Source of the DNA: Acidimicrobiaceae bacterium
GTDB taxonomy: Bacteria; Actinomycetota; Acidimicrobiia; Acidimicrobiales; Aldehydirespiratoraceae
DNA length: 50,507 nucleotides
Direction: 5' to 3'
NCBI GenBank assembly: GCA_028820455.1
Contig: JAPPJC010000052.1
Span: 21,413-71,919, forward strand
Shown here: positions 7,520 through 19,602 of the stretch, piece by piece
How the letters are laid out: every line of letters starts with the position of its first letter
Position numbering within the stretch: the stretch's first letter is position 1
Program-made: the position numbers and the translations under genes
The notes under the pieces: model-generated
What the model was told of the DNA's origin: nothing
The model's input: only the letters and a program-made list of their open reading frames with translations
Databases searched by the model: none

Positions 7520-10500
7520 GTGACCGACCGCGCCGCAACCCGAGAACGCTATTCGTTCGGCAATCTCAAACAAATCCTGGAGATGCCTGATCTTATCGCT
7601 ATCCAGAGCAAGAGTTTTTCAAAATTTCTGAATGAAGGCTTGGCACAAGCTTTCCGTGACATCTCACCGATAACGGATTATTCGGGGATGTTGCAGCTCG
7701 AACTCGAGTTGGAGCTAGAAGACGAAGACCTGCTACCCCCACCGAAGTTCACGGTTGAGGAATGCAAAGAGAAGGATATGACATACTCTTCTCCGGTGTT
7801 CGCAAGAGCTCGTTTCCTAAATGGGCATACTGGTGAAATCAAAGAACAAGTCGTTTTCATGGGAGATTTCCCGAAAATGACCGACTATGGCACATTCATC
7901 ATCAATGGCACCGAGCGGGTAGTGGTTTCGCAGTTGGTCAGATCGCCGGGAGTGATTTTTCAGCCTGGTGAGCGTTATCGTCTGAGGAATTTCGCCAAAC
8001 ACCAGCTTGTCACTGGAACTATTCATCCCTACCGGGGGGAATGGGTGGAGTTCGATGTGGAGCAAAGGCCGCACAAAGAGGTAACAGCGGGAGTGAGAGT
8101 AGCTCGTAAACGCCGACTACCGTTGTTCACTTTGTTGAGAGCTTTAGGTTACGGTGAAGAAAAACATCCCAACTTTCTCAGAGATTTCGTGGATCACTTT
8201 GATTTCCTTGAAGAACAATGGGATAAGCAAGCCCATATCGGCCCCACGCAAACAGAAGCACTGATAGAAATATACAAAAGGGTTCGCCCCGGTGAGCCTG
8301 CAACCGCTGAAACAGCACGCTCCTATTTTGAGAGGGCTTTCTTTACGCCACGCCGTTACGACCTTTCGCGTGTGGGCCGCCACAAACTCAACCGCAAGCT
8401 AAAAGCTGAGCTTGAGTTTTTGAATGAAACGTTTGGTTTAGGATTGCGTGAAGCGGACCCGGATGATCCGGATACCACACACCCTGAACTGAGTCTACCC
8501 CACCCGGAACAGTCACACCTGTCACCATGTGAGATGCTGGCCACGGCCTCCTACATGCTCAACTTAGCCAAAGGTGAACCTGGCTATCGACTTGACGACC
8601 AAGACCATTTCGCCAACCGGCGTATCCGCAGCGTTGGTGAGCTGATCCAAAATCAGGTGCGCATTGGCTTGACACGCATGGAACGTGTGGTGCGTGACCG
8701 TATGACGACTCAAGAGCTGGAAGCAATGACTCCGCAAACGCTTATCAACATTCGTTCGGTGGTCACAGCCCTCAAAGAGTTCTTCGGTTCTTCACAGCTT
8801 TCACAATTCATGGATCAAACCAATCCACTGGCTGGTTTGATCCACCGCCGTCGCATCTCTGCTTTGGGTCCTGGAGGCTTGAGTAGAGAAAGAGCCGGGT
8901 TTGAAGTGCGCGATGTGCATTTTTCACATTATGGTCGTATGTGTCCGATTGAAACGCCCGAAGGCCCCAATATCGGTTTGATAGGGGCACTCGCCTCTTT
9001 TGCCAGGATCAACGATCATGGTTTCATAGAGTCGCCATATCGCATAGTGGAAGGTGGTAAAGCCACAGATCAAGTGGTTTACCTTGCTGCTGATGACGAA
9101 GAAGAATATGTGATAGCCCAAGCTAACACACCCATTGACGATCAGGGCAACTTCGAACATGAGCGTGTTCTAGCCCGACTTTCGCCACAGGCGACGTCGT
9201 TACAGGATTTAAGGCTGCAGCTGGAGCGAGACGTATTCTTCGGGGCGACCACCGAAATTACTTTTGTGTCTCCGACTGAGGTGCAGATGATGGACATTTC
9301 ACCACAGCAAATCGTTTCTGTTGCTACAGCACTCATCCCTTTCTTAGAGCACAACGATGCTAATCGTGCCCTTATGGGGGCCAACATGCAGCGGCAAGCC
9401 GTCCCCTTGATCAGATCTGAAGCACCTTATGTGGGCACGGGTGTAGAAGGAAGAACCGCCCGCGACGCGGGTGATGTGGTAACAGCTGCTGGCAGGGGTG
9501 TGGTTTCCAGCCTCTCTGCCGGTCATATAGAAGTCGGTTACGGTGACATTAAAGAACTGGAAGAACTGGAAGCAAAAAAAAGAGGCTTGGACGAGCAAAT
9601 CGATCAGAAAAAACGAGCCGTAAAACGCGATACTGAAAAATTGGAAGAGCTGAGTGAGCAAATCCGGCAAGCAGAGCAGGCTGTTGAAGATGCTAAGACG
9701 GATGAAGAGACTCTGCTAAGGCAGAAGAGATATTGTCTTGGGTATTACGATGCTGAAGAAGATGAGAAAAAGAAGATCGGCCGCACCGCAGAAATCATTG
9801 GTTTGGATAAAACGTTTGCTGCGATTGATTTTGAAGGCACGAATGACTGGGTTTATGAGTTGGGTGTTGCTGTTTTTGTGGACGGCGAGCTTGAGGACTC
9901 TTATAGTACACTGATACGCCCGCTTAACGCGTATGAGGATGATTTTGACAAATGGCTTGAGAAACGGAAACAACGGTTTGGTACTGTAGACAAGCGGGAA
10001 TTACCGAATTTTCGTAAGGCATGGGGTGATGTATCAGAGATACTAGACAAACATGAGATACTAGACGAACATATAGTAGTTGCTCATAACGCCTCTGGTG
10101 CTGATATACCAGTATTGGGTAAAACTGTTGAAAGTGCCAACCTGAATCCGAGATCTTTTGTTGCACGGATACCGCTGCTGCGTAAATTCTCTAGGCGTCA
10201 CGAATACTCTCCTAGGTCTTTCCATTATGCTTGCACATTGGCGGTTGCGAAGTCGGTGCTGCCTAAGTCGGTGCTCCCTATCCCTGAGTCAGATGAGTAC
10301 CACTACGGGCTAAGGAATTTGTGCGATTATTTGAAGATTGAGTTCGACCGTCCTCACGAGGCTCTCGAAGATGCCAAAGCGACTGGAAAGGTTTGGCTGA
10401 AATTAGCTGAATATGCTAAGGGAGAGCATCATGCGGCTTTACTAAGCCAATACGGATACCGTCTCGGGTATTACGATTCGCAAGACGATAAGGGTAAGAT

Positions 10501-12298
10501 TTTTTCTAAAGTCAAGCGGGGTTACGACGAGGTCACTGAAGAAGAAATAAGAGGCATAGAAAAATCACTGGAAGAACTGGAAGCCAAAAAGAGAGACTTG
10601 AACGAGCGAATCAGTCAGGCAAACCAAGCCGTAAAACGCGGTACTAAAAAATTAGAAGAGTTGGACGGACAAATCCGGGATTTGGGTTACGTAGGCTACG
10701 TAGAAGTGCTTCTTCGCAAGTTTGAGCGATCGAATCAGGATACCTGTGTCAATCAAAAGCCACTGGTAAGGTTAGGTGATGAAGTAGAAAAAGGCGACAT
10801 ACTAGCCGATGGCCCCTCCACCGATCACGGTGAACTGGCTTTGGGTAAAAATCTAATGGTCGCATTCATGCCGTGGGAGGGCTACAACTTCGAAGATGCG
10901 ATCGTTCTGTCGGAACGTTTGGTGCGTGATGATGTTTTGACATCAGTGCACATACACGAATACGAAATTGATGCTCGTGACACCAAATTAGGGGTCGAAG
11001 AAATCACCCGTGACATCCCCAACCTTTCCGAAGATATTCTAGCCGATCTTGACCGGAGAGGAATTGTGAGAATAGGCGCAGAAGTTGAGCCTGGTGATGT
11101 GCTGGTAGGCAAAGTCACCCCTAAAGGTGAAACGGAACTCTCCGGAGAAGAACGGCTCTTGAGAGCCATTTTTGGTGATAAAGCACGTGATGTCCGTGAC
11201 AACTCTCTTAAAGTTCCGCACGGGGAAGGTGGCAAAGTGGTCGACGTTAAAGTGTTCGACCGGGATGACAACCACGAACTGCCACCTGGGGTAAATCAGC
11301 TGGTGCGGGTATATGTGGCACAGATCCGCAAAATAAGTGTAGGAGACAAACTAGCCGGCCGACATGGCAACAAAGGTGTGATATCGCGAATCCTGCCAAT
11401 GGAGGATATGCCGTTTACCGCTGATGGCACACCGGTTGACATCATCTTGAACCCATTGGGTGTGCCTTCACGTATGAACGTGGGTCAAGTGTTGGAGGCT
11501 CATCTCGGATATTGTGCCCGATGGGGCTGGAAGATCGATGGCGAACAGGTCGGCGATGAGCCTGTGCGAGACACCGAACGCAAAACCCGTCCCAGCAGTC
11601 CACCCTCTTGCTTCGTGGCAACACCGGTATTCGATGGAGCGGTTTGGGATGAGAAAACCAAATCCCCGGACAATCCGACAATTGTCGACATCTTGGCCAA
11701 CATCAACCCTGAATCGGCTGATGGTCAACGGCTGATAGGTGTTGACGGCAAACAAACACTGTACAACGGCCGCACAGGTGAACCTTACGACACCCCGATA
11801 ACAACCGGTTATGTGTATGTGTTGAAGTTGGCACATCTGGTGGACGACAAGATACACGCCCGATCGACTGGCCCGTATTCAATGATTCACCAGCAGCCTC
11901 TTGGCGGTAAAGCGCAGTTCGGGGGTCAACGTTTTGGTGAGATGGAAGTTTGGGCTCTTGAAGCCTATGGAGCAGCCTACTGTCTGCAAGAGCTGCTTAC
12001 ACTGAAGTCAGATGACGTGGCCGGGCGTGCCAGAGTGTACGAAGCCATCGTGAAAGGTAAGAATGTACCCGAGCCCGGCATACCGGAAAGCTTCAGAGTG
12101 TTGATTAAAGAGATGCAGTCGCTGTGCCTTAACGTGGAAGTTCTTTCAAGCAATGGCATGGAAATGCAACTGCACGAACTAGATGAAGACAGTTTGAGTA
12201 ATCTCGCAGATTTAGGAATAAGCCTACACCGCCCCGAGCGGGGTAGTGACAAAGAAGACAAAACCCGTGAAGCAATGCTTGTGGGCACTAGCCGTTAG
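7520..12298 (+). CDS. rpoB: RNA polymerase beta subunit with inserted DEDDh exonuclease
   Basis: 1592 residues from GTG 7520 (AAGGAG six bases upstream; the frame remains open further upstream but is not protein-like). Apart from the insert it is a normal beta subunit of about 1210 residues: rifampicin region [13 protein letters not shown]...[12 protein letters not shown] with the usual drug-contact residues, [18 protein letters not shown] and [19 protein letters not shown]. Between the strand ending AGHIEVGYG and the block [14 protein letters not shown], where relatives have only a short hairpin, lies an insert of about 380 residues (about 676-1057) holding a DnaQ-like exonuclease. Reading is continuous across both junctions and no intein motifs are present. 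rpoC follows after 17 bases. Confidence 0.97.
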   Translation: MTDRAATRERYSFGNLKQILEMPDLIAIQSKSFSKFLNEGLAQAFRDISPITDYSGMLQLELELELEDEDLLPPPKFTVEECKEKDMTYSSPVFARARFLNGHTGEIKEQVVFMGDFPKMTDYGTFIINGTERVVVSQLVRSPGVIFQPGERYRLRNFAKHQLVTGTIHPYRGEWVEFDVEQRPHKEVTAGVRVARKRRLPLFTLLRALGYGEEKHPNFLRDFVDHFDFLEEQWDKQAHIGPTQTEALIEIYKRVRPGEPATAETARSYFERAFFTPRRYDLSRVGRHKLNRKLKAELEFLNETFGLGLREADPDDPDTTHPELSLPHPEQSHLSPCEMLATASYMLNLAKGEPGYRLDDQDHFANRRIRSVGELIQNQVRIGLTRMERVVRDRMTTQELEAMTPQTLINIRSVVTALKEFFGSSQLSQFMDQTNPLAGLIHRRRISALGPGGLSRERAGFEVRDVHFSHYGRMCPIETPEGPNIGLIGALASFARINDHGFIESPYRIVEGGKATDQVVYLAADDEEEYVIAQANTPIDDQGNFEHERVLARLSPQATSLQDLRLQLERDVFFGATTEITFVSPTEVQMMDISPQQIVSVATALIPFLEHNDANRALMGANMQRQAVPLIRSEAPYVGTGVEGRTARDAGDVVTAAGRGVVSSLSAGHIEVGYGDIKELEELEAKKRGLDEQIDQKKRAVKRDTEKLEELSEQIRQAEQAVEDAKTDEETLLRQKRYCLGYYDAEEDEKKKIGRTAEIIGLDKTFAAIDFEGTNDWVYELGVAVFVDGELEDSYSTLIRPLNAYEDDFDKWLEKRKQRFGTVDKRELPNFRKAWGDVSEILDKHEILDEHIVVAHNASGADIPVLGKTVESANLNPRSFVARIPLLRKFSRRHEYSPRSFHYACTLAVAKSVLPKSVLPIPESDEYHYGLRNLCDYLKIEFDRPHEALEDAKATGKVWLKLAEYAKGEHHAALLSQYGYRLGYYDSQDDKGKIFSKVKRGYDEVTEEEIRGIEKSLEELEAKKRDLNERISQANQAVKRGTKKLEELDGQIRDLGYVGYVEVLLRKFERSNQDTCVNQKPLVRLGDEVEKGDILADGPSTDHGELALGKNLMVAFMPWEGYNFEDAIVLSERLVRDDVLTSVHIHEYEIDARDTKLGVEEITRDIPNLSEDILADLDRRGIVRIGAEVEPGDVLVGKVTPKGETELSGEERLLRAIFGDKARDVRDNSLKVPHGEGGKVVDVKVFDRDDNHELPPGVNQLVRVYVAQIRKISVGDKLAGRHGNKGVISRILPMEDMPFTADGTPVDIILNPLGVPSRMNVGQVLEAHLGYCARWGWKIDGEQVGDEPVRDTERKTRPSSPPSCFVATPVFDGAVWDEKTKSPDNPTIVDILANINPESADGQRLIGVDGKQTLYNGRTGEPYDTPITTGYVYVLKLAHLVDDKIHARSTGPYSMIHQQPLGGKAQFGGQRFGEMEVWALEAYGAAYCLQELLTLKSDDVAGRARVYEAIVKGKNVPEPGIPESFRVLIKEMQSLCLNVEVLSSNGMEMQLHELDEDSLSNLADLGISLHRPERGSDKEDKTREAMLVGTSR
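9557..10678 (+). repeat. Pair of 111-bp direct repeats bounding the rpoB nuclease insert
   Basis: Copies at 9557-9667 and 10568-10678 encode the two coiled coils and match at about 91 of 111 bases by hand count, with no gaps. Both begin CTGGAAGAACTGGAAGC and end CAAATCCGG. The inner LGYYD segments on each side also resemble each other. The flanks of the nuclease therefore arose by duplication, and recombination between them could excise the nuclease in frame. Confidence 0.85.
10037..10279 (+). repeat. Two in-frame micro-duplications in the rpoB nuclease
   Basis: An 18-bp tandem repeat (10037-10054, 10055-10072; one mismatch) encodes [12 protein letters not shown] just before the third catalytic motif. 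A 15-bp tandem repeat (10250-10264, 10265-10279; one mismatch) encodes KSVLP twice. Both keep the reading frame. Confidence 0.85.
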
Positions 12299-12315
12299 GG
12301 AGCAGAAACATTTTC

Positions 12316-15300
12316 ATGTTCGATATCAACGATTTCAGTAGTCTTAAGATTGGACTCGCCAAACCGGATTCGATCCGCACATGGTCCAACGGTGAAGTCA
12401 AGAATCCGGAGACGATCAACTATCGCACCCTCAAACCCGAAAAAGATGGCCTACTCTGCGAAAAGGTTTTCGGTCCTGTGCGGGACTGGGAATGCTCTTG
12501 CGGCAAATACAAGCGAATCCGTTTCAAAGGCATAATCTGTGAACGCTGTGGGGTGGAAGTAGCGCGCTCCAAAGTACGTCGGGAACGCATGGGTCATATT
12601 GAGCTGGCCTCACCGGTAGTGCATATATGGTATCTGCGTGGCATTCGCTCCTGGTTGGCATACCTTTTGATGGGAAATCGGACCAAAGAAGAATTGAAAG
12701 CAAAGCAGCTTGAAAGCGTGATCTATTTCAAAGCCAATCTCGTGGTTTCGGTGGACATCGACCGTAGAGACGCTGATCGTGGCCAATTGGAGAATGAGGT
12801 TCGAGAAGAACTGGTCGTGCTGGAAGACGCCAGAAAAGAAGACGCATTGCAACGACAGGAAGACCTTGAGAAGTCCCTTGATGAAGCGGAAATGGCCAAT
12901 GCCAAAGAATCGGAACTGAGGGCTTTGCAAAATCAAGCCGAAAAAGACCTTGAAGCCATTCACGAACGATGTGACCTTGAACGTGACTCCCTAGAACGCG
13001 CTTGGGAAGAGTTCAACAATCTTTTCAGCCGTCAAATCATTGAAGACGATAAGCTGTGGGAAGAAATGACATACCGCTGGGGTGACTATTTTTCAGGAGG
13101 CATGGGTGCAGGAGCTATATTGCAGTTGCTGTCCAACCTTGACTTCGATCAGGAAGAAGAAATACTCAGAGAACGACTTAAGCCTCAGCCTGGCAAGCGG
13201 TCACTTTCAGTACAGCGTCGCCAGAAGATGATCAAACGTTTACGTATTCTAGTAGCGTTCAACCGTCGTGATGAACATGGACGTCGTGTCAATGATCCAC
13301 GTGCAGTGATCCTAGACGTCGTACCGGTTCTGCCACCCGATTTGCGGCCCATGGTACAGCTTGATGGCGGTCGTTTTGCCACATCGGATTTGAACGATCT
13401 CTATCGGAGAGTAATCAATCGCAACAACCGGCTTAAGCGGTTACTGGACATCGGAGCACCCGCAATTATCGTCAACAACGAAAGGCGGATGCTACAAGAG
13501 TCGGTGGATGCTTTATTTGACAACGGCCGTCGTTCCAGGCATGTCACCGGAGCAGGCAACAGGGCATTGAAATCGCTTTCCGATTCACTTAAAGGCAAAC
13601 AAGGCCGTTTTCGTCAGAACTTGCTGGGTAAAAGGGTTGACTATTCAGGTAGGTCAGTGATAGTGGTCGGCCCCACTTTGCGGTTCCATCAGTGTGGCTT
13701 ACCCAAGCTCATGGCTTTGGAGTTGTTCAAACCTTTTGTGATGAAGGAATTAGTGGACACTGAAAGAGCTTCCAACATAAAATCTGCGAAGCTTATGGTT
13801 GAACGTCAGCGTCCACAAGTGTGGGAAGTGCTTGAAGATGTCATAAGCGAGCATCCTGTACTGCTGAACCGTGCTCCTACCTTACACCGCTTGGGTATCC
13901 AGGCTTTCGAACCTGTTCTTGTCGAAGGCAAGGCCATACAAGTGCACCCACTGGTATGCGCAGCTTTCAACGCTGATTTCGATGGTGATCAGATGGCCGT
14001 GCATCTTCCTTTATCTGTGGAAGCTCAGGCAGAGGCAAGGATTTTGATGTTATCGGCCAATAATATTCTAAGCCCTGCCCACGGTCGTCCACTGGTAGCA
14101 CCAACACAAGACATGATCATCGGTGCTCACTATCTCACCACTATGCTCGACGAAACAGAAGACGTAACACATGACAGACTACCTGTTTTCCGTTCGATTG
14201 ACGAAATACGGTTTGCCTGGGAAAAAGGCACTCTCACGCTTCATCAGAAAATCGAGTACAGAGGCTCGCCTGACTTGCGCAAACCAGTCGCTGAAGAGGC
14301 TGAAGAGCCTGCTGAAGGCACCAAATCCAAGTCAACTGCTAAGAGTGCCGAGTCTAAGCCAAAAGCTGCGAAGGGTAGCCAGCGAACACGTTGGGAGTGG
14401 GAGCCGACAACAGTGGGGCGAGTGTTCTTCAATGATACTCTGCCAGCGGATTTCGGTTACGTGAATCTTCATGTCGGCAAAAAAGAAATGAGTCAGATTG
14501 TCGACAAACTAGCCCGTGAATACACATCCCGTGACGTGTCCAAGACTCTCGACGATGTCAAAGACATATGCTTCAACTATGCAAGCCGGTCGGGGCTCAC
14601 GGTTTCCATCGACGACGTGCAAACACCCAAACAGAAAACTCACATACTTGACCGCTACGAAAAGCAGGCCGACAAAATCGAACGTAACTTCCACCTTGGA
14701 ATCATTACCGACGGTGAACGTCGTCAAATGGAAGTGGAAATTTGGTCAGAAGCCACCGAAGAAGTCACCAACAAAATGAAAGACGTACTTCAAGCCGATC
14801 CGTTCAATGCGGTGAACATGATGATCGGCTCAGGGGCTCGTGGTAATATCATGCAGGTTCGCCAGATAGCGGGTATGCGTGGCCTAGTGGCCAATCCTCG
14901 GGGTGACATGATCCCTAGACCGATAAAAAGCAACTTCCGTGAAGGGTTGCAGGTGCTCGAATATTTCATAGCCACACCCGGAGCGCGCAAAGGCTTGGTG
15001 GACACTGCCTTACGTACAGCAGATTCGGGCTATCTCACTCGCCGTTTGGTGGATGTGGCACAAGAAGTCATCGTCAACGACACAGACCCCTTTGCCTCCA
15101 GTCAGACGTCTGGCCAGAACGTCAAAGGCATCTGGTTGGAAGACATAACATCTGACACTGCTAACAAGCGCACTTACCTTGATACGCGGCTTTTTGGTCG
15201 GGTATTGGCAGATAATGTGCAATTAGCCAACGGCGAAGTGATATTAGCTGGCACTATGGTCGGCGATGACGAGTTAGAAGCCTTGCGCGACGATCCTGGA

Positions 15301-16317
15301 ATAAACAGAGTAAGAGTACTGTCGCCTTTGAGTGACGACTCCCCGCTCGGTATTTCTGCAGCAGCTTACGGGATGTCTTTAGCTACCGGCAAACTCATTG
15401 AGCAAGGAGAAGCTGTCGGTGTTATAGCTGCACAGTCTATAGGTGAACCTGGCACGCAGTTGACTATGCGCACTTTCCATACCGGTGGTGTAGCCGGAGC
15501 GCAGGACATCGCTGGTGGTCTTCCTCGTGTGGTGGAATTATTCGAAGCCCGCACGCCTAAAGGAAAGGCCATTCTGGCTCGGAATGCAGGTGTGGTCAGA
15601 ATAGTCTATAACGAAATCAGTGGAGACCGCGAGGTGACAATCGCCGATAACGATGGTACTGTCCACGACTGCAAAATCCCTACGGGACCAAGGTTGGAAG
15701 TCAACGATGGAGACGTGGTGGAGCCTGGTGACGCGTTGGTTGAGGGGCCGCGCGATCCTAAAGAACTGTTGGAAATACGTGGGCTCGAATACACGCAACG
15801 CTATTTGGTGGACGAAGTGCAGAAGGTCTACCGTGATCAGGGTGTGTCAATCCACGACAAGCATGTAGAACTGATAGTGAGGCAAATGACAAGACGGATT
15901 GTCATCGTGGAAGCAGGAGACACTGATTTCTTGCCGGATGAGCGTGTGGATAAAGTACTGTTTGAGCGTACCAACCGTGAAATAGTGCGCGCTGGTGGCG
16001 AACCGGCATCAGGACGCAGTGAAGTGATGGGCATAACAAGAGCCTCCTTGACTACTGATTCCTGGTTGTCGGCGGCATCGTTCCAAGAGACCACCCGAGT
16101 ACTCACAGAAGCTGCCATCGAATCAAAACACGACCAGTTGGTTGGTCTGAAAGAAAACATTATCATTGGTAAACTTATACCGGCAGGCACGGGATTAAGC
16201 CGTTACCGTGAAGGATACACGATAGAAGCACCTGATTATAAGCAGCTGGATTACTATGTATCCGATGAGGTTGCTCAAGAAGAAATGAGCGGCACGGAAG
16301 AAGTCGTAGTCGGCTAG
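12316..16317 (+). CDS. rpoC: RNA polymerase beta' subunit
   Basis: 1333 residues. N-terminal zinc ribbon Cys60, Cys62, Cys75, Cys78; catalytic NADFDGD at 552-558, whose three aspartates hold the active-site magnesium; trigger loop and C-terminal regions complete. A charged coiled-coil stretch (about 155-245) is typical of this group. A Lys/Ala/Ser-rich insert of about 40 residues (about 655-695) sits before [13 protein letters not shown]. The last 17 residues are an acidic tail containing [12 protein letters not shown] (1317-1328), which recurs in RpoA and RpoB of this genome. Confidence 0.98.
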   Translation: MFDINDFSSLKIGLAKPDSIRTWSNGEVKNPETINYRTLKPEKDGLLCEKVFGPVRDWECSCGKYKRIRFKGIICERCGVEVARSKVRRERMGHIELASPVVHIWYLRGIRSWLAYLLMGNRTKEELKAKQLESVIYFKANLVVSVDIDRRDADRGQLENEVREELVVLEDARKEDALQRQEDLEKSLDEAEMANAKESELRALQNQAEKDLEAIHERCDLERDSLERAWEEFNNLFSRQIIEDDKLWEEMTYRWGDYFSGGMGAGAILQLLSNLDFDQEEEILRERLKPQPGKRSLSVQRRQKMIKRLRILVAFNRRDEHGRRVNDPRAVILDVVPVLPPDLRPMVQLDGGRFATSDLNDLYRRVINRNNRLKRLLDIGAPAIIVNNERRMLQESVDALFDNGRRSRHVTGAGNRALKSLSDSLKGKQGRFRQNLLGKRVDYSGRSVIVVGPTLRFHQCGLPKLMALELFKPFVMKELVDTERASNIKSAKLMVERQRPQVWEVLEDVISEHPVLLNRAPTLHRLGIQAFEPVLVEGKAIQVHPLVCAAFNADFDGDQMAVHLPLSVEAQAEARILMLSANNILSPAHGRPLVAPTQDMIIGAHYLTTMLDETEDVTHDRLPVFRSIDEIRFAWEKGTLTLHQKIEYRGSPDLRKPVAEEAEEPAEGTKSKSTAKSAESKPKAAKGSQRTRWEWEPTTVGRVFFNDTLPADFGYVNLHVGKKEMSQIVDKLAREYTSRDVSKTLDDVKDICFNYASRSGLTVSIDDVQTPKQKTHILDRYEKQADKIERNFHLGIITDGERRQMEVEIWSEATEEVTNKMKDVLQADPFNAVNMMIGSGARGNIMQVRQIAGMRGLVANPRGDMIPRPIKSNFREGLQVLEYFIATPGARKGLVDTALRTADSGYLTRRLVDVAQEVIVNDTDPFASSQTSGQNVKGIWLEDITSDTANKRTYLDTRLFGRVLADNVQLANGEVILAGTMVGDDELEALRDDPGINRVRVLSPLSDDSPLGISAAAYGMSLATGKLIEQGEAVGVIAAQSIGEPGTQLTMRTFHTGGVAGAQDIAGGLPRVVELFEARTPKGKAILARNAGVVRIVYNEISGDREVTIADNDGTVHDCKIPTGPRLEVNDGDVVEPGDALVEGPRDPKELLEIRGLEYTQRYLVDEVQKVYRDQGVSIHDKHVELIVRQMTRRIVIVEAGDTDFLPDERVDKVLFERTNREIVRAGGEPASGRSEVMGITRASLTTDSWLSAASFQETTRVLTEAAIESKHDQLVGLKENIIIGKLIPAGTGLSRYREGYTIEAPDYKQLDYYVSDEVAQEEMSGTEEVVVG
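16264..16303 (+). repeat. Copy of the shared RNAP linker motif at the rpoC 3' end
   Basis: These 40 bases match 38648-38687 in rpoA at 38 positions and resemble 10526-10561 in rpoB. They encode [13 protein letters not shown] just before the rpoC stop codon. See the findings. Confidence 0.88.
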
Positions 16318-16375
16318 TTGCCGTAGTATGCTTCTTTGAAGATCAGATAAGTCAGCCGTAAAGGGAATACAATTC

Positions 16376-16747
16376 ATGCCCACAATACAACAATTAGTTC
16401 GTAAAGGCCGGAAATCGAAACGGCGTAAAGAGTCCACCCCTGCTTTGGCTGGAGCACCACAGCGTCGAGGAGTATGCACAAGGGTTCATACTGTGACACC
16501 TAAGAAACCCAACTCAGCACTACGCAAAGTGGCGAGGGTACGACTAACGACAGGGGCCGAAGTTACAGCTTACATTCCTGGTGAGGGCCATAACCTACAG
16601 GAGCATTCGATAGTATTGGTGCGAGGTGGTCGTGTGAAAGATTTGCCGGGTGTACGCTATAAGGTGGTTAGAGGCACCCTCGACACCGCTGGTGTGCAAG
16701 ACCGTAATAAAGCCCGCAGTCGTTACGGAGCTAAAAGAGGAAAGTAG
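16376..16747 (+). CDS. rpsL: Ribosomal protein uS12
   Basis: 123 residues, full length. The decoding-centre loop [11 protein letters not shown] is intact, with the lysine whose change gives streptomycin resistance in other bacteria still present. Heads the classical str cluster with rpsG, fusA and tuf. Confidence 0.98.
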   Translation: MPTIQQLVRKGRKSKRRKESTPALAGAPQRRGVCTRVHTVTPKKPNSALRKVARVRLTTGAEVTAYIPGEGHNLQEHSIVLVRGGRVKDLPGVRYKVVRGTLDTAGVQDRNKARSRYGAKRGK

Positions 16748-16757
16748 GTAAGGCAGT

Positions 16758-17228
16758 ATGCCGCGCAAAGGTCCGGTACCAAGACGAAAACTTCAGCCTG
16801 ATCCGGTTTATGAATCGACACTGGTCACGCAATTGATAAATAAGATATTGATGAATGGTAAGCGCAGTAAGGCTGAACGGATTGTGTATTCCGCTATGGA
16901 TATGATTACTTCCAAAACAGGGGCAGAGCCTGATTCAATCCTCAACCAGGCGGTTGACAACGTTCGCCCACAACTTGAGGTGCGTAGCCGTCGAGTTGGA
17001 GGTGCTACCTATCAGGTACCGGTGGATGTGCGACCACAACGCGCTACTACACTGGCGGTGCGCTGGATTGTAACCAATGCACGCTCACGTCGTGAGCACA
17101 GCATGCAAGAATGCCTTGCAAATGAATTACTCGACGCGGCTAACGGTGTCGGAGCCTCTGTTAAACGGCGCGAAGATCTTCAAAGAATGGCTGAAGCCAA
17201 TAAAGCTTTCGCACACTACCGATGGTAA
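16758..17228 (+). CDS. rpsG: Ribosomal protein uS7
   Basis: 156 residues, the usual length, starting [11 protein letters not shown] and ending KAFAHYRW. S7 starts assembly of the 30S head and is an autogenous repressor of this cluster in enterobacteria. It starts 10 bases after rpsL. Confidence 0.98.
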   Translation: MPRKGPVPRRKLQPDPVYESTLVTQLINKILMNGKRSKAERIVYSAMDMITSKTGAEPDSILNQAVDNVRPQLEVRSRRVGGATYQVPVDVRPQRATTLAVRWIVTNARSRREHSMQECLANELLDAANGVGASVKRREDLQRMAEANKAFAHYRW

Positions 17229-17350
17229 TGCACGCAAAGTCACACTCCAGCCTATTTGACATCGAATGGTTGAATAGTGGTAGAAGCATGGACATCGAAT
17301 GTCGATAAGTGCTGGCAATGTTGTTTCCAATGTTCTCAAATGCTGAATGA

Positions 17351-19453
17351 TTGACGGTGATTACCTTGTCTGACCGGACATACCCATTAGAACGTACCCG
17401 CAATATTGGGATAATGGCTCATATCGACGCGGGCAAGACCACCACCACAGAGCGCATACTGTATTACACAGGGCGTAACTATAAGATAGGTGAGGTTCAT
17501 GATGGAGCCGCCACAATGGACTGGATGGCACAAGAGCAGGAGCGTGGTATCACTATAACCTCGGCTGCTACACACTGCATCTGGGATGATCATCGCATCA
17601 ATATCATCGATACTCCAGGCCACGTCGATTTCACCGTAGAAGTGGAACGCTCTTTGCGCGTGTTAGATGGTGCTATTGCTGTTTTTGATGGTGTAGCAGG
17701 AGTGGAACCGCAGTCTGAGACTGTCTGGCGTCAGGCAGATCGTTATGCAGTACCCCGCATATGCTTTGTCAATAAGATGGATCGTACGGGAGCGGACTTC
17801 TACTTCGTGGTGGACAGCATCAAAGAACGCCTCACCCCGAATGTAGCGGTATTGCAACTACCCATTGGTGCAGAAGCAGACTTCCAGGGTGTGGTCGATC
17901 TGGTGCAGATGAAGGCCCTGATATGGGATGGTGAAGATCTTGGTGCCTCCTGGGCTACCATCGATATACCGGAAGAAATGTCTGAAGAGGCAGAGCTTTA
18001 TCATTCTGATCTTATAGAAGTGGTGTCAGAATATGACGAGCAACTACTTGAGAAATTCTTGGAAGATGAACCGATAAGCGTTGAAGAACTTCAAGCAGCT
18101 ATTCGTCAAGCTACTCTGGTTGGTGATTTAGTGCCTGTATTCAATGGTAGTGCCTTCAAGAACAAGGGTGTGCAGCCTTTGCTCGATGCAGTCATCAAGT
18201 ATCTGCCTTCGCCTTTGGATGTGCGGCCAGCGTCTGGTGTTCACCCGCATACGGATGAACCGGTCACTCGTTCTGCAGCCGAAGAGTCAGACCCCCTGGC
18301 TGCGTTGGCGTTTAAAGTAATGACAGATCCTCATGTTGGCAGACTGACGTATTTTCGTGTTTACAGTGGTTCGATGGCGAAAGGTGATCGTGTACTCAAT
18401 CCCCGTACAGGCCGCCCGGAACGTGTGGGGCGTATCCTGGAAATGCATGCCAACGATCGAGTCGACCTTGACACCGCATCCGCAGGCGATATAGCAGCGA
18501 TCATCGGGCTTAAAGACTGTCGCACTGGCGATTCATTATGCGATCCGAAGCATCCGGTTCTATTGGAAAGTCTGGACTTTCCGGATCCTGTCATGGATGT
18601 GGCTGTTGAACCGAAATCCAAAGCCGATCAAGACAAAATGTCTCGTGCTCTTGTAGCGTTATCCGAAGAAGACCCTACTTTCACTGTGAAAACCGATCCT
18701 GAGACTGCTCAAACCATAATTTCCGGAATGGGCGAGTTACATCTCGAAGTGCTTGTCGATCGCATGCTGCGTGAGTTCAAAGTGGGTGCCAACGTGGGCA
18801 GACCGCAAGTGGCTTACCGTGAGACGATTACAGCTACTGTTCCCAAGTACACTTACATCCACAAGAAACAAACAGGTGGGGCAGGCCAGTTTGCTGTGGT
18901 GACTGCTTCCCTGGAACCCAACCCGGGGGGTGGTTTCAGCTTTGAAAGTAAAATCCGCGGCGGATCCATACCCAGAGAGTTCATAAAACCCGTGTCAGAA
19001 GGCATAGAAGAAGCCATGAGCAACGGTGTTCTAGTGGGTTTCCCCACAGTCGATGTGAAAGTCGTACTCACTGATGGACAATCCCATGAAGTGGACTCAT
19101 CAGAGATGGCGTTCAAAATTGCGGGCAACGCTTGGTATAGGGAGGCAGCCCGCAGAGCTCGCCCTGTACTTCTTGAACCGGTGATGGCGGTAGAGGTAGT
19201 GACCCCTTCAGACTATTTGGGTGATGTGGTAGGCGACCTCAACGCCCGTCGTGGTCAGATACATGGCACAGAACGCAGGGGTGCAGCGCAGGTTGTCCAT
19301 GCTTACTTACCACTTTCTGAAATGTTCGGCTACAGTACTGATCTTCGTTCACGCACGCAGGGGCGAGCCACGTACTCAATGCAGCTGGACTCTTATCAGA
19401 CCACACCCGCAGACGTGCAAACAGAAATCATAGCGCGTGTACGTGGTGAATGA
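17351..19453 (+). CDS. fusA: Elongation factor G
   Basis: 700 residues, full length: P-loop AHIDAGKT (23-30), DTPGH, NKMD, then domains II-V. EF-G drives translocation on the ribosome. The start is uncertain: TTG 17351 gives the length used here and GTG 17357 is an alternative; neither has a good ribosome binding site, which is odd for so highly expressed a gene. The 122-base gap after rpsG may allow separate control. Confidence 0.96.
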   Translation: MTVITLSDRTYPLERTRNIGIMAHIDAGKTTTTERILYYTGRNYKIGEVHDGAATMDWMAQEQERGITITSAATHCIWDDHRINIIDTPGHVDFTVEVERSLRVLDGAIAVFDGVAGVEPQSETVWRQADRYAVPRICFVNKMDRTGADFYFVVDSIKERLTPNVAVLQLPIGAEADFQGVVDLVQMKALIWDGEDLGASWATIDIPEEMSEEAELYHSDLIEVVSEYDEQLLEKFLEDEPISVEELQAAIRQATLVGDLVPVFNGSAFKNKGVQPLLDAVIKYLPSPLDVRPASGVHPHTDEPVTRSAAEESDPLAALAFKVMTDPHVGRLTYFRVYSGSMAKGDRVLNPRTGRPERVGRILEMHANDRVDLDTASAGDIAAIIGLKDCRTGDSLCDPKHPVLLESLDFPDPVMDVAVEPKSKADQDKMSRALVALSEEDPTFTVKTDPETAQTIISGMGELHLEVLVDRMLREFKVGANVGRPQVAYRETITATVPKYTYIHKKQTGGAGQFAVVTASLEPNPGGGFSFESKIRGGSIPREFIKPVSEGIEEAMSNGVLVGFPTVDVKVVLTDGQSHEVDSSEMAFKIAGNAWYREAARRARPVLLEPVMAVEVVTPSDYLGDVVGDLNARRGQIHGTERRGAAQVVHAYLPLSEMFGYSTDLRSRTQGRATYSMQLDSYQTTPADVQTEIIARVRGE

Positions 19454-19531
19454 AGTATGGCGAATAAAAGAATAAAGTTGTGAATAAGACAGTATCGGCT
19501 AAAATTGCATCCGATAATTTTGCTGAGACAT

Positions 19532-19537
19532 TATAAT
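19532..19537 (+). promoter_or_regulatory. Possible -10 box of a tuf promoter
   Basis: A perfect TATAAT lies in the AT-rich 149-base gap between fusA and tuf. A TTGCAT at 19505-19510 is the nearest -35-like element, but the 21-base spacer is too long, so the pairing is doubtful. A separate tuf promoter at this place is common in bacteria. Confidence 0.35.
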
Positions 19538-19602
19538 AGCGTTTTTGATTTTCCAAGTTTCACCAAAAATCAGTAATACACAAATCAAGTCAGGAGTATT
19601 TT

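Larger units (their letters stand above)
9545..10690 (+). other. Exonuclease insert domain within rpoB
   Basis: In order: coiled coil A (about residues 680-716), a short LGYYD motif (near 740), a DEDDh 3'-5' exonuclease fold (about 765-965), a second LGYYD motif (about 983-987), the peptide [12 protein letters not shown] (1003-1014) and coiled coil B (about 1017-1053). Catalytic residues are all there: Asp770 and Glu772 in AAIDFEG, Asp862 in [10 protein letters not shown], His946 and Asp951 in HEALEDA. The family (DnaQ, RNase T, oligoribonuclease) removes nucleotides from 3' ends of DNA or RNA. The two coiled coils at the ends suggest an antiparallel stalk that holds the nuclease away from the polymerase body. 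Substrate is unknown. Confidence 0.9.

Noticed and set aside
9545-10690. The RpoB insert as an intein
   Set aside because: There is no Cys/Ser/Thr splice start, no terminal His-Asn and no Hint-fold motifs; the content is a nuclease between coiled coils.
14171-14464. Separate 97-codon frame on the plus strand inside rpoC
   Set aside because: It is a shifted reading of rpoC with no ribosome binding site; the rpoC frame has all expected motifs.
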